A stretch of DNA of 13,455 nt from Clostridia bacterium (lineage in GTDB: Bacteria > Bacillota_A > Clostridia > Oscillospirales > CAG-272). A program made the position numbers and the translations under genes. The notes beneath the pieces are model-generated. The model did not search any database. It was given only the letters and a program-made list of their open reading frames with translations, and was not told the DNA's origin. Location of the stretch: NCBI GenBank assembly GCA_017467225.1, contig JAFTSR010000224.1, positions 1 to 13,455 on the forward strand, given 5' to 3'. This document shows positions 6,285-13,455 of the stretch, piece after piece. Position 1 is the first letter of the stretch; every line of letters starts with the position of its first letter.

Positions 6285-7377
6285 CTAAATTGCACTCGTT
6301 CTTCATTTCTGCGCTGCTCAGATGTCCGCAGGAAGCGTTGATGTCGGGTCCCAGCTTGCGGCGGACGGTGGCGCGGATGCCGCGGCTCTCCAGCACCTTG
6401 GCAAAGGCGCGGATGGCACGCTCGCCGGAGCGAACAAAGCCGGTCTCGCTGACCTCATTGACAGGAATGAGGTTGACGTGAATGGGCATGGCGCCGGCGC
6501 GCTCGTTGCCGCGCAGACGGGAGTTGAGCACGCGGGATAGCTTTTCCGCCTGCTCGGGGGTGTCGTTTTTGCCGGAAATCAGTGTGTATTCAAACGAAAT
6601 GCGGCGCTGCGTCCGTTCGTAATAGCGGCGGCAGGCGGCCAGGAGCGCGTCTACGCCCCATTTATTGTTGACGGGCATGATGGCGGTGCGTGTGGCGTCG
6701 TCGGGCGCGTGCAACGAGATGGACAGCGTGATGGGCAGATCCAGCGCAGCGAGCGCGTCGATCTTATCCACGATGCCGCAGGTGGAGAGCGAAATGTGGC
6801 GGTAGCCGATGTTGAGGCCTCCCTCCAGGTTGACCAGGCGCAAAAACTTGACCACGTTGTCAAAGTTGTCCAGCGGCTCGCCGATGCCCATCATGACGAT
6901 GTTGTCAATGCGCGCGCCGAAATCCGCCTGTGCGGCGATCACCTGTCCGATCAGCTCGCCGGGCGTCAGATCGCGCACGCGACCGCCAATGGTCGATGCG
7001 CAGAAGCGGCAGCCCATGCGGCAGCCGACCTGCGAGGAAATGCAGATGGTGTGTCCGTGCTCGTAGGTCATGACAACCGACTCCACGCAGTTGCCGTCGG
7101 CAAGGGCAAACAGATATTTGACGGTGCCGTCAATGGCCGACACCAGCTTTTGCTCGATTTTTGGCAGATGCCAGGTAGCGACAGTCGCCAGCTTTTCGCG
7201 GGTCGCCTTGCCGATGTTGGTCATCTGCTCGGGCAAAAGTCCGCGGTGCAGCTGCGAGAACAGCTGCGTCGCACGGTAGGCCGGCTCGCCGATCGAGGCG
7301 AGTACTTCCTTGAGCTCCTGCGGATCGAGCGAGAGCAGATCGGCAAGAGGTGTATCCATAGTATTGGTAGAAGTCAT
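6265..7377 (-). CDS. rlmN: Dual-specificity 23S rRNA/tRNA adenine-C2 methyltransferase RlmN
   Basis: This radical SAM enzyme methylates C2 of an adenosine in 23S rRNA (A2503 in E. coli) and of A37 in some tRNAs. The 370-residue protein has the cluster motif CRMGCRFC (Cys119, Cys123, Cys126), a conserved Cys112 in ICISSQVGC, and the methyl-carrying Cys350 in GPDINASCGHL. SLDPQELKEVLASIGEPAYRA near the N-terminus is the usual RNA-binding region. The start follows AAGGA nine bases upstream and lies one base after the rsmB stop, so the two are probably translationally coupled. The C-terminus is odd: the last residues (ARGFAP) and the UGA stop are encoded by the GC hairpin of repeat element C, downstream of all catalytic residues, so function should be unaffected. 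Confidence 0.96.
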   Translation of the reverse strand: MTSTNTMDTPLADLLSLDPQELKEVLASIGEPAYRATQLFSQLHRGLLPEQMTNIGKATREKLATVATWHLPKIEQKLVSAIDGTVKYLFALADGNCVESVVMTYEHGHTICISSQVGCRMGCRFCASTIGGRVRDLTPGELIGQVIAAQADFGARIDNIVMMGIGEPLDNFDNVVKFLRLVNLEGGLNIGYRHISLSTCGIVDKIDALAALDLPITLSISLHAPDDATRTAIMPVNNKWGVDALLAACRRYYERTQRRISFEYTLISGKNDTPEQAEKLSRVLNSRLRGNERAGAMPIHVNLIPVNEVSETGFVRSGERAIRAFAKVLESRGIRATVRRKLGPDINASCGHLSSAEMKNECNLARGFAP

Positions 7378-7378
7378 A

Positions 7379-8692
7379 TCAGGTATTCCTTACGAATTTT
7401 GCCATAAAAAAGCCGTCTGTGCCGTGCTGATCGGGCGTCAGCGTCAGCATGCCGTCGGCCGCGGTCATGTCGCCGGCCTTGAAGGGGACGAGCGAGAAGG
7501 CGGGATTGCGCGAGAGGAAGCGTGCCACGTTTTGCTCGTTTTCCTCGGGCAGCAGTGTGCAGGTGGAGTAGAGAAGCACGCCGCCGACCTTGACGTAGCG
7601 TGCGGCATTTTCCACAATAGCCAGCTGGATATCGGGCAAGGGCTCAGCAAGTGCGGGAGATTTGTAGCGGATCTCCGGTTTTTTGGCCAGCACGCCATAG
7701 CCGGAGCAGGGCACGTCGCACAGCACGCGGTCAGCCACCGCGTCAAGCGTGGGATCGTAGTCGCGTCCGTCGCGTGCGGCGGTGGTGATGCAATCAAGTC
7801 CCAGGCGGGCAGCGCCTGACTCGATCAGAGAAAGCTTGTTTTTATGCAGATCAAAGGCGCGAAGCGTGCCTTGATTTTTCATTTGAATGGCCATGCCAAA
7901 GCTCTTGGAGCCGGGACATGCGCAAATGTCCAGCACCGTCATGCCGGGCTGCGCATCCAGTGCCTCGGTGCAGAGCACGGAGGCCTCGTCCTGGACGAAA
8001 AACTCACCCTCGGCAAAGCCGGGCAGCGCGGTTGGATTTCCGCCGATCAGGCGAAGTGCATTTGGCGTGTGTCGAGCAGGCTCGACGGTAGCACCGGCTG
8101 CCAAGAGGCGATCGCGCAGCGCGTCGGCATCGGTTTTGAGGGTGTTGACACGCAAGGTCATGGCAGGCGTGGTGTTGGCGCACTCCAGAATGGCGTCCGC
8201 GCGATCAAAGCCGAAAATATCGGCAAAGCGGGCGCACAGCTCGGTCGGCACCGAGTGCTTGACCGACAGCGCGCGGATGGGCTCGCTTGCCGGATCGGGC
8301 AGCGCGATGTCCTTGCCCGTGCGCGTATATTGACGCAGCACGGCATTGACAAAGCCCTTGGCCTGGCGCGGCGCAAGGGAGACGGTCTCGTTGAGCGCGG
8401 CGTGCGGCGGAATGCGATCCATGTAGCGCAGCTGGTAGATGCCCATGCGCAGAAGAATGAGCACGTCGGGATCCAGCTGGGCAGCAGGGCGGTCGGAGAG
8501 CGCGTCGATCAGATAATTGAGCGTCAGCCGGCGCTCGATGACGCCATAGACCAGCGCGGTCAAAAGTCCTCGATCGGCATCAGAGAGCGGATTGCGCCGC
8601 AGTGCCGTATCCAGGACGAGATTGGAATATAGGCTGTCGCCCTCAAAGCGGCGCAGCAGCTGAAGCGCAAGAGCGCGGGGTGTTTGGTTCAT
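7379..8692 (-). CDS. rsmB: 16S rRNA (cytosine-967-C5) methyltransferase RsmB
   Basis: The 437-residue protein methylates 16S rRNA at C967 (E. coli numbering) with S-adenosylmethionine. Residues 1-130 form the NusB-like RNA-binding domain, including GLLTALVYGVIERRLTLNYL and AKGFVNAVLR. The catalytic domain has FFVQDEAS (231-238), the SAM loop DICACPGSKS (255-264), CDVPCSG with Cys329, and STCT with the catalytic Cys378. A longer open frame extends upstream to 9040, but that stretch only runs through repeat D and antisense to fmt. The true start MNQTPRALALQLL at 8692 has GGAGG four bases upstream and matches family N-termini. The zinc peptidase gene found between fmt and rsmB in many Clostridia is missing. 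Stop and rlmN start are one base apart. Confidence 0.96.
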   Translation of the reverse strand: MNQTPRALALQLLRRFEGDSLYSNLVLDTALRRNPLSDADRGLLTALVYGVIERRLTLNYLIDALSDRPAAQLDPDVLILLRMGIYQLRYMDRIPPHAALNETVSLAPRQAKGFVNAVLRQYTRTGKDIALPDPASEPIRALSVKHSVPTELCARFADIFGFDRADAILECANTTPAMTLRVNTLKTDADALRDRLLAAGATVEPARHTPNALRLIGGNPTALPGFAEGEFFVQDEASVLCTEALDAQPGMTVLDICACPGSKSFGMAIQMKNQGTLRAFDLHKNKLSLIESGAARLGLDCITTAARDGRDYDPTLDAVADRVLCDVPCSGYGVLAKKPEIRYKSPALAEPLPDIQLAIVENAARYVKVGGVLLYSTCTLLPEENEQNVARFLSRNPAFSLVPFKAGDMTAADGMLTLTPDQHGTDGFFMAKFVRNT

Positions 8693-8752
8693 AATGCCTC
8701 CGGCGGCCAAAGGGGATTTTTGAAAAAATCCCCTTTGGAAACCCAAAAACTT
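8693..8752 (-). repeat. Palindromic repeat element D, carrying the rsmB ribosome-binding site
   Basis: A perfect 15-bp hairpin, CCAAAGGGGATTTTT (8707-8721) with 8724-8738, is followed after five bases by CAAAAACTT (8744-8752). The flank 8693-8706 (AATGCCTCCGGCGG) differs from the matching flank of element A at only two bases, both transitions. The rsmB Shine-Dalgarno GGAGG (8701-8697) lies inside this conserved flank, and the element begins at the base next to the rsmB ATG. Only one arm is present, so this is a solo copy. Confidence 0.86.
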
Positions 8753-8763
8753 AAAACAAAAAA

Positions 8764-9702
8764 TCAGTGCAGAATATCGCCCACGCTGACGTTGCGGCCG
8801 CGGATGTAGTCGGCGGCAGCCATGGGACGCTTGCCCTCGGGGGTGACGCGCGTCAGAGCGAGCGTGCCGTCGCCGCAGGCAACGGTGATGACACCGCCGT
8901 CCAGTGAGACGATCTCGCCGCACTGAGCTTCGACAGGGCGCGGCAGGCTTGACGGCTCGGCGGCCGGAATTTTGAGCAGCTTGCCGTCGGGCGTGTGGGT
9001 GACGGCCACGGGAATGGGCGACAGACCGCGAATGCGGCAATGCAGCGCGCGGACGGTGTCGGAGAAATCAAGCAGACAGTCAGCCTTTTCGATCTTGGCG
9101 GCGTGGGTAGCCAGGGCGTCGTCCTGCGGCGTGGCAACCAGCGTGCCGTCCTTGAGCGCGGCGATGGTATGGAGCAGCGTCTGCGCACCCAGAGCGCCCA
9201 GACGGTCGTGGATGGTCTCAAAATTATCGTCGTCGTTGATGGGGCACTCGGCCTTGAGCAGCATGTCGCCCGTGTCGATGCCATCTGCCATATACATGGT
9301 GGTGATGCCGGTCACGGTGCAGCCGTCGATGATGGCGCGCTGCATGGGTGCCGCGCCACGGTAAGCAGGCAGCAGCGAGCCGTGCACGTTGATGCAGCCG
9401 TGTCGCGGATAGTCCAGTACGTTGCGCGGCAGAATCTTGCCGAATGCGACCACCACGATCAGCTCGGGATCAAGCTCGGAGAGAAGCGCGGCGAAATCAT
9501 CACCACGGAGCGTGGCAGGCTGGTAGACGGACAAGCCCTGCTCCAACGCATACTTCTTGACGGGAGGCGGCTGCAGCTCGTAGCCGCGACCCTTGGGCTT
9601 GTCGGGCTGGGTGATGACGCCGACGATCTGCTCGCCGGACTCGATCAGCGCGCGCAGCGAGAAGACGGCAAAGTCGGGCGTTCCCATATAGAGAATTCTC
9701 AT
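8764..9702 (-). CDS. fmt: Methionyl-tRNA formyltransferase
   Basis: Fmt transfers a formyl group from 10-formyltetrahydrofolate to initiator Met-tRNA. The 312-residue length is typical. The N-terminal Rossmann-like domain begins MRILYMGTPDFAV. The catalytic site is in INVHGSLLPAYRGAAP (Asn105, His107) and GIDTGDM (Asp143). The C-terminal OB-fold (from about 205) includes LDFSDTVRALHCRIRGLSP, the usual tRNA-contacting region. The ATG overlaps the def stop codon in an ATGA, so the two are translationally coupled, and their products act on the same formyl group. Repeat element D follows within 12 bases of the stop. Confidence 0.97.
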   Translation of the reverse strand: MRILYMGTPDFAVFSLRALIESGEQIVGVITQPDKPKGRGYELQPPPVKKYALEQGLSVYQPATLRGDDFAALLSELDPELIVVVAFGKILPRNVLDYPRHGCINVHGSLLPAYRGAAPMQRAIIDGCTVTGITTMYMADGIDTGDMLLKAECPINDDDNFETIHDRLGALGAQTLLHTIAALKDGTLVATPQDDALATHAAKIEKADCLLDFSDTVRALHCRIRGLSPIPVAVTHTPDGKLLKIPAAEPSSLPRPVEAQCGEIVSLDGGVITVACGDGTLALTRVTPEGKRPMAAADYIRGRNVSVGDILH

Positions 9703-10160
9703 TCGTCGTCCTCCAGCATATACTCGGCGCGGTCGATGAACACCTTGCCGTCCAGATGATCCAACTCATGGCAGAAGGCGCGCGCCAGAAGGTCGCTGCC
9801 GCTCATCTCAAACGTCTCGCCGTGGCGGTTCATGGCGCGGACGGTGACGTGCTTGGGGCGGCGAACCACGCCAAACTGACCGGGCAGCGAGAGACAGCCC
9901 TCCGAGCCCTCCTGCTCGCCGGCGGTGGCGATGATCTTGGGATTGATCAGCTCGATCACCTGACCCGGCTCGGTCTCAATGACCACGATGCGGCGCAGAA
10001 TGCCGACCTGCGGCGCGGCCAGACCGACACCGTCAGCGGCGCGCATGGTCTCGAGCATGTCGTCCAGCAGCGTGAGGACTGCCGGGGTGATCTTATCAAC
10101 GGGACGGCAGACGCGACGCAGCGTCTCGTCGCCGTATTGTACGATTTTTCTTTTAGCCAT
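9699..10160 (-). CDS. def: Peptide deformylase
   Basis: This metalloenzyme removes the formyl group from the N-terminal Met of new proteins at the ribosome. The 153-residue protein shows all three family motifs: GVGLAAPQVG (44-53), EGCLSLPG (87-94, metal ligand Cys89) and HELDH (131-135, two metal-ligand histidines and the catalytic Glu132). The start follows AAGGA nine bases upstream, 18 bases after the priA stop. The stop overlaps the fmt start by four bases. The short C-terminus (ending EYMLEDDE) suggests a type 1-like clostridial deformylase rather than the longer type 2 of Bacillus. Confidence 0.97.
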   Translation of the reverse strand: MAKRKIVQYGDETLRRVCRPVDKITPAVLTLLDDMLETMRAADGVGLAAPQVGILRRIVVIETEPGQVIELINPKIIATAGEQEGSEGCLSLPGQFGVVRRPKHVTVRAMNRHGETFEMSGSDLLARAFCHELDHLDGKVFIDRAEYMLEDDE

Positions 10161-10178
10161 GGGAAATGTCCTTTCAGT

Positions 10179-12674
10179 TTATAGGTTGGATGGATTGAAA
10201 TCAATGGAAAGCAGCGTGCCGGCGGCACCGGACGCGCCGAATGCGGAAAGTAGCGAGGCGAACAGCGCACGGCTGCGCTTGTTCAGACGGCACTTGATGA
10301 CCATACGTAGCCGATATCGGCGTTCCACGCGATAGACGGGTGCTTCAAACGGACCGAAGATCTGTACGGGCACGTCGGTGTATTCCTTGCCAAGCAGACG
10401 GGAAAGCTCGTCTCGCAGCTTGCCGGCGGCGAGAAACAGCTCCTTTTCGTCCTTGCCGGACAGCGTCAGAAGCGCAATGTCGCAAAACGGCGGGAAGACC
10501 AGCATCTTGCGCAGGCGAATCTCGCGGTTGAAAAAGCTCTCGTAGTCCTGCGCGCAGGCCAAGCGGATGACGTCGTGATCGGGATTGTTGGTCTGAATGA
10601 TGGCCTTGCCGCGTGCAGCCTGGCGTCCTGCCCGTCCGATGACCTGCGTCAGCATGGAGAAGGTGCGCTCACCGGCGCGATAGTCGTCAAGATACAAGGA
10701 GGAGTCGGCCATCATGACACCGACCAGCGTCACGCGCGGAAAATCGTGTCCCTTGGTCACCATCTGGGTGCCAAGCAGAATATCACTCTCGCCGGCGCGG
10801 AAGGAGGTCAGCATCTCGTCGTAGGAGGATTTGGTCGCGGTGGTGTAGGTGTCCATGCTCAAAATGCGGGAGGTCGGCAGAAGATGGGAAAGCTCCTCCT
10901 CCACGCGCTGCGTGCCGTAGCCTTGGCGGCTCAGATGCTCATGTCCGCATTCGGGACAGGCATCGGGCAGCGGACGGCGCGTACCACAGAAATGGCAGAT
11001 CAGCTCGCCCTCGGCATAGGTACCGCGCTTGGTGTGGTAGGTCATGGAAACCGAGCAGTTGGGACAGGTGATCGCCGTGCCGCATTTGCGGCAGGAAACG
11101 TAATGATGATATCCGCGACGGTTGAGAAACAGAATGCTCTGATTGCCGTCGGCGGCGTTTTTGGTCAGCTCGGCGCAAAGCAGCGAGCCCATGGGAGAGT
11201 CACCGATGCCGGCGGCGTCGCGGCGCATGTCGGCAATGATCACCTCAGGCAGCTCTGCTTTACCGTAGCGTCGGGTCAATTTCAGCAGCTTGTAGGTGCC
11301 CTGCGTGGCCTTGTAGTAGCTTTCCAGCGACGGCGTCGCCGATGCCAGAAGCATCAGGGCGTTTTCCTCGGCGCAGCGGTAGCGTGCCACGTCACGGGCG
11401 TGATATTTGGGATCGCTGTCGGATTTATAGGTGTGCTCCTGCTCCTCGTCGATGATGATGGCACCGAGGTTCTGCACCGGCGCAAAGACAGCCGATCGGG
11501 TACCCAGCACGACGCGTGCCGAGCCCTCCTTGATGCGGCAATGCGCGCGGTATCGTTCACCGGCCGAGAGGGCTGAGTGAATGACAGCCACCTCGTTGCC
11601 AAATCGTGCGCAGAACAGGGAAATGGATTGCGGTGTCAGGGCGATTTCCGGCAAAAGGATGATCGCGCCCTTGCACGTGGCGAGAAGATGCTGGATCAGT
11701 ACCATCATGACCGAGGTTTTGCCGCTGCCGGTCACACCGTGCAAGAGGGCGGCGCGTGGCGCGTTTTCGTCCGCCATGGCACAGAGCGTGTCTGCGGCCT
11801 CTCTCTGCTGCTCGTTGAGCACGATGGGCGGCGCTTCGGGCAAGTTTTCCGGGAGAGCGTATCGCTTTTGCTCGATCTGCTTGCGAATGCTGACCAGCCG
11901 GTGCTCGACAAGACGGGACAGCACCGCCTCGGTGCAGTCGGCTTCCTTGAGCAGATCCTGCACCTTGATCTCGCCGCGATCGGCCAGAACGCGCAGGATG
12001 GCGCGCTGCTTGGCGGTGCGCAGCGGCGGATAGTCCGGCAGCGAGCTGCCCGAGGCCAGAAGCCGTGCCTGATCGGCGGAAAGCGGCGTGGAACAATAAG
12101 AAACGCTCTGGGTCTGTGCGGTGTCGTCATAGCGCGAGTCGCGCAGGATCAAATGACGGCGGCGCAGTCGTAACAGGCTTTCGTCGGTGCGAGAGCCGAA
12201 TTTGCGGCGCAGCGTCGCGGTGGTCACCGGCACGGTGCCTGCGCGCAGATAGGCCAGAAGCTGATCGTCCTCCGGATGGTAAGCGTCGCCAAGCTCGCCC
12301 GTCTGCGCGGGATTGGCGGTATAGGTTTCGCTCATGTGTCCCAGCACGGATGCAGGGATCATGGTACGTACCGCCTCGCCGATGGTACAAAGCGTCTGCT
12401 CCTTCATAAAGAAGCACAGACGCAAGAGCGGCTCGCTCAGCGTCAGCCGGTCGGCACAGACCGAGAAGATCGGCTTGCAGCCGGTAACCTCGCTGTGCTC
12501 GCGCACCTCGCTGACAAGACCCAGGCAGCGGCGGTTGGCGTTGCCGAAGGGAAGCGTAACAAAACAGCCGCGGTGAACCATGTCGCACAGGTACCGAGGA
12601 ATGCTGTAATCATACATATGATCAATGGCGTAAGGGACGTTCAGAAGATATACCCCTGCATACAAGTCTGCCAT
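10179..12674 (-). CDS. priA: Primosomal protein N' (replication restart helicase PriA)
   Basis: PriA is a 3'-5' superfamily 2 helicase that recognises abandoned forks and reloads the replicative helicase. The 831-residue protein has the N-terminal fork-binding domain (YAIDHMYDYSIP near 15-26 and FVTLPFGNANRRCLGLV at 38-54). The Walker A motif is GVTGSGKT (313-320), motif II is DEEQEH (409-414), and QVIGRAGR (677-684) is motif VI. Between the helicase lobes, eight cysteines in four CxxC pairs (528/531, 537/540, 560/563, 573/576) bind two zinc ions. The start follows AAGGAGG five bases upstream. In most relatives coaBC lies between rpoZ and priA; here the gap is 60 bp and coaBC is absent. Confidence 0.97.
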   Translation of the reverse strand: MADLYAGVYLLNVPYAIDHMYDYSIPRYLCDMVHRGCFVTLPFGNANRRCLGLVSEVREHSEVTGCKPIFSVCADRLTLSEPLLRLCFFMKEQTLCTIGEAVRTMIPASVLGHMSETYTANPAQTGELGDAYHPEDDQLLAYLRAGTVPVTTATLRRKFGSRTDESLLRLRRRHLILRDSRYDDTAQTQSVSYCSTPLSADQARLLASGSSLPDYPPLRTAKQRAILRVLADRGEIKVQDLLKEADCTEAVLSRLVEHRLVSIRKQIEQKRYALPENLPEAPPIVLNEQQREAADTLCAMADENAPRAALLHGVTGSGKTSVMMVLIQHLLATCKGAIILLPEIALTPQSISLFCARFGNEVAVIHSALSAGERYRAHCRIKEGSARVVLGTRSAVFAPVQNLGAIIIDEEQEHTYKSDSDPKYHARDVARYRCAEENALMLLASATPSLESYYKATQGTYKLLKLTRRYGKAELPEVIIADMRRDAAGIGDSPMGSLLCAELTKNAADGNQSILFLNRRGYHHYVSCRKCGTAITCPNCSVSMTYHTKRGTYAEGELICHFCGTRRPLPDACPECGHEHLSRQGYGTQRVEEELSHLLPTSRILSMDTYTTATKSSYDEMLTSFRAGESDILLGTQMVTKGHDFPRVTLVGVMMADSSLYLDDYRAGERTFSMLTQVIGRAGRQAARGKAIIQTNNPDHDVIRLACAQDYESFFNREIRLRKMLVFPPFCDIALLTLSGKDEKELFLAAGKLRDELSRLLGKEYTDVPVQIFGPFEAPVYRVERRYRLRMVIKCRLNKRSRALFASLLSAFGASGAAGTLLSIDFNPSNL

Positions 12675-12734
12675 GAGAGCCTCCTTTGGGTGTTATGCGC
12701 GCGGTGCTGCGGCTGTTTTAGCAAATGATGAAAA

Positions 12735-13142
12735 TTACTCTGCCTCGGCCTCGTCGGTCTCCTCAGCGTCGGGCAGGTCCAGCTCGGGCAGCTCCTGCGC
12801 GGTGCCCTCCTCGCTCTCCTCCGACTCCTCGGCCACAGCGTGAGCAGCAGCCTCGCGCTCTGCCTCCAGCGCCTCGACCTCGTCGGCGTGCAGCATGGTG
12901 AAGTCACCGGCGTAGATGTGGTTGATGGCGACCTTGACCGCCTTTTCATCGCGGTACTCGCTGTCGATCATCGAGATCATGGGCTTGTCGCTCTCTTTGT
13001 TGTTGGCCAGCTGCTTCTCGGCAGCCTCTCTTTGACGAACGTACTCGTCGGTGATCAGACGAGCGCACTTTGCCGTGGCAATGGCCAGCTCGTAGCGGTT
13101 GAAATTACCCTTGGTCAGATCAGCAATGGTAGGATAAAGCAT
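12735..13142 (-). CDS. rpoZ: RNA polymerase omega subunit with long acidic C-terminal tail
   Basis: Omega promotes assembly and stability of RNA polymerase by holding the beta' subunit. MLYPTIADLTKGNFNRYELA followed by IATAKCARLI is the usual clostridial N-terminus, and KAVKVAINHIYAGDF (67-81) is the conserved second block. The protein is 135 residues, longer than the roughly 70-90 of many homologues. The surplus is a low-complexity tail from about residue 88, very rich in Glu, Asp and Ala and probably disordered. AAGGAG lies eight bases before the ATG. The gene sits 48 bp after gmk, as in most Firmicutes. Confidence 0.93.
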   Translation of the reverse strand: MLYPTIADLTKGNFNRYELAIATAKCARLITDEYVRQREAAEKQLANNKESDKPMISMIDSEYRDEKAVKVAINHIYAGDFTMLHADEVEALEAEREAAAHAVAEESEESEEGTAQELPELDLPDAEETDEAEAE

Positions 13143-13190
13143 AATATAAACTCCTTTTTCAAGTAAAAATCTGCGAATTCATGCGGCGGC

Positions 13191-13455
13191 TCAGAGCTCG
13201 CCGAAAAAGCGGGGGATAGCGTCGGGGTCGCGGGTGATCCGGAACTGCTCGGCGTAAACGATGGCGTGGATCTGCTTGGCGCACTCCTCGGCACCGCCGT
13301 CCAGATTGTACACAACGTAATCGTATTCGGGCAGCAGCTGAACCTCGACCTTGGCCTGCGCCAGGCGCGCCAGGATTTTGTCCTCGGTCTCGGTGCCGCG
13401 ACCGCGCAGTCTCTTTTCCTGCTCGGCGTAAGTAGGCGGCAGCAGCATGATCAGA
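13191..13455 (-). CDS. gmk: Guanylate kinase, C-terminal part (5' end outside window)
   Basis: Only the last 87 or so of about 200 residues are visible. They include MLLPPTYAEQEKRLRGRGTE, the core strand and the arginine-rich lid segment (RLRGRGTE) that contacts the phosphates. YDYVVYNLDGGAEECAKQIHAIV follows, the usual C-terminal strand and helix. The enzyme converts GMP and ATP to GDP and ADP. The P-loop and GMP-binding domain lie beyond the right edge. Position next to rpoZ supports the call. The frame is open through the edge, so the in-frame ATG at 13448 is not the start. Confidence 0.95.
   Translation of the reverse strand, partial: LIMLLPPTYAEQEKRLRGRGTETEDKILARLAQAKVEVQLLPEYDYVVYNLDGGAEECAKQIHAIVYAEQFRITRDPDAIPRFFGEL

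Noticed and set aside
1824..8752. CRISPR array
   Set aside because: The repeats are few, widely scattered between genes, variable in arm sequence and have no regular spacers or cas genes nearby.
8693..9040. N-terminal extension of RsmB by about 116 residues (open frame starting at 9040)
   Set aside because: It runs antisense-frame through fmt and through repeat D, has no family similarity, and the ATG at 8692 has a proper GGAGG and the typical RsmB N-terminus.

Overview
The window is a chromosomal housekeeping segment of a GC-rich member of the Bacillota. It is most likely from class Clostridia, in the Oscillospiraceae (Faecalibacterium/Gemmiger-like). The evidence is the gene order, the type of omega subunit, the DUF975 membrane protein, strong AGGAGG ribosome-binding sites, and AT/GC palindromic repeats between genes. 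The family-level placement is inferred. Every real gene lies on the minus strand, so transcription runs from high to low coordinates.

From right to left, the main cluster is gmk (its 3' part only), rpoZ, priA, def, fmt, rsmB, rlmN, a PASTA-repeat membrane protein, rsgA and thiN. This is the conserved Firmicutes cluster for translation, ribosome maturation and replication restart. Def and Fmt handle the N-formyl group of initiator Met. RsmB and RlmN methylate 16S and 23S rRNA. RsgA matures the 30S subunit. PriA restarts stalled forks, Gmk makes GDP, omega belongs to RNA polymerase, and ThiN makes thiamine diphosphate. Several usual members are missing: coaBC, an fmt-adjacent Zn peptidase, the PP2C phosphatase, the Ser/Thr kinase domain normally fused to PASTA repeats, and rpe. 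The PASTA gene also carries an in-frame UAG stop.

To the left are a DUF975 membrane protein with its own near-perfect sigma-A promoter and a clear terminator, and then a YgiQ-family radical SAM protein cut by the left edge. About 450 bp of gene-free, hairpin-rich DNA lies between these two.

The most unusual signal is a family of palindromic repeats at four gene junctions: 1824-1889, 3785-4103, 6131-6284 and 8693-8752. They contain six perfect 14-16 bp hairpins that all have a T5/A5 core. Their outer arms differ in sequence but are always complementary, which is a compensatory pattern. Each hairpin is paired with a CAAAAACTT(T) motif, and in two elements the arms form inverted pairs. The repeats reach into gene ends: one supplies the last codons and stop of rlmN, and one supplies the Shine-Dalgarno of rsmB. 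Three of the four occupy places where genes of the canonical cluster are absent.
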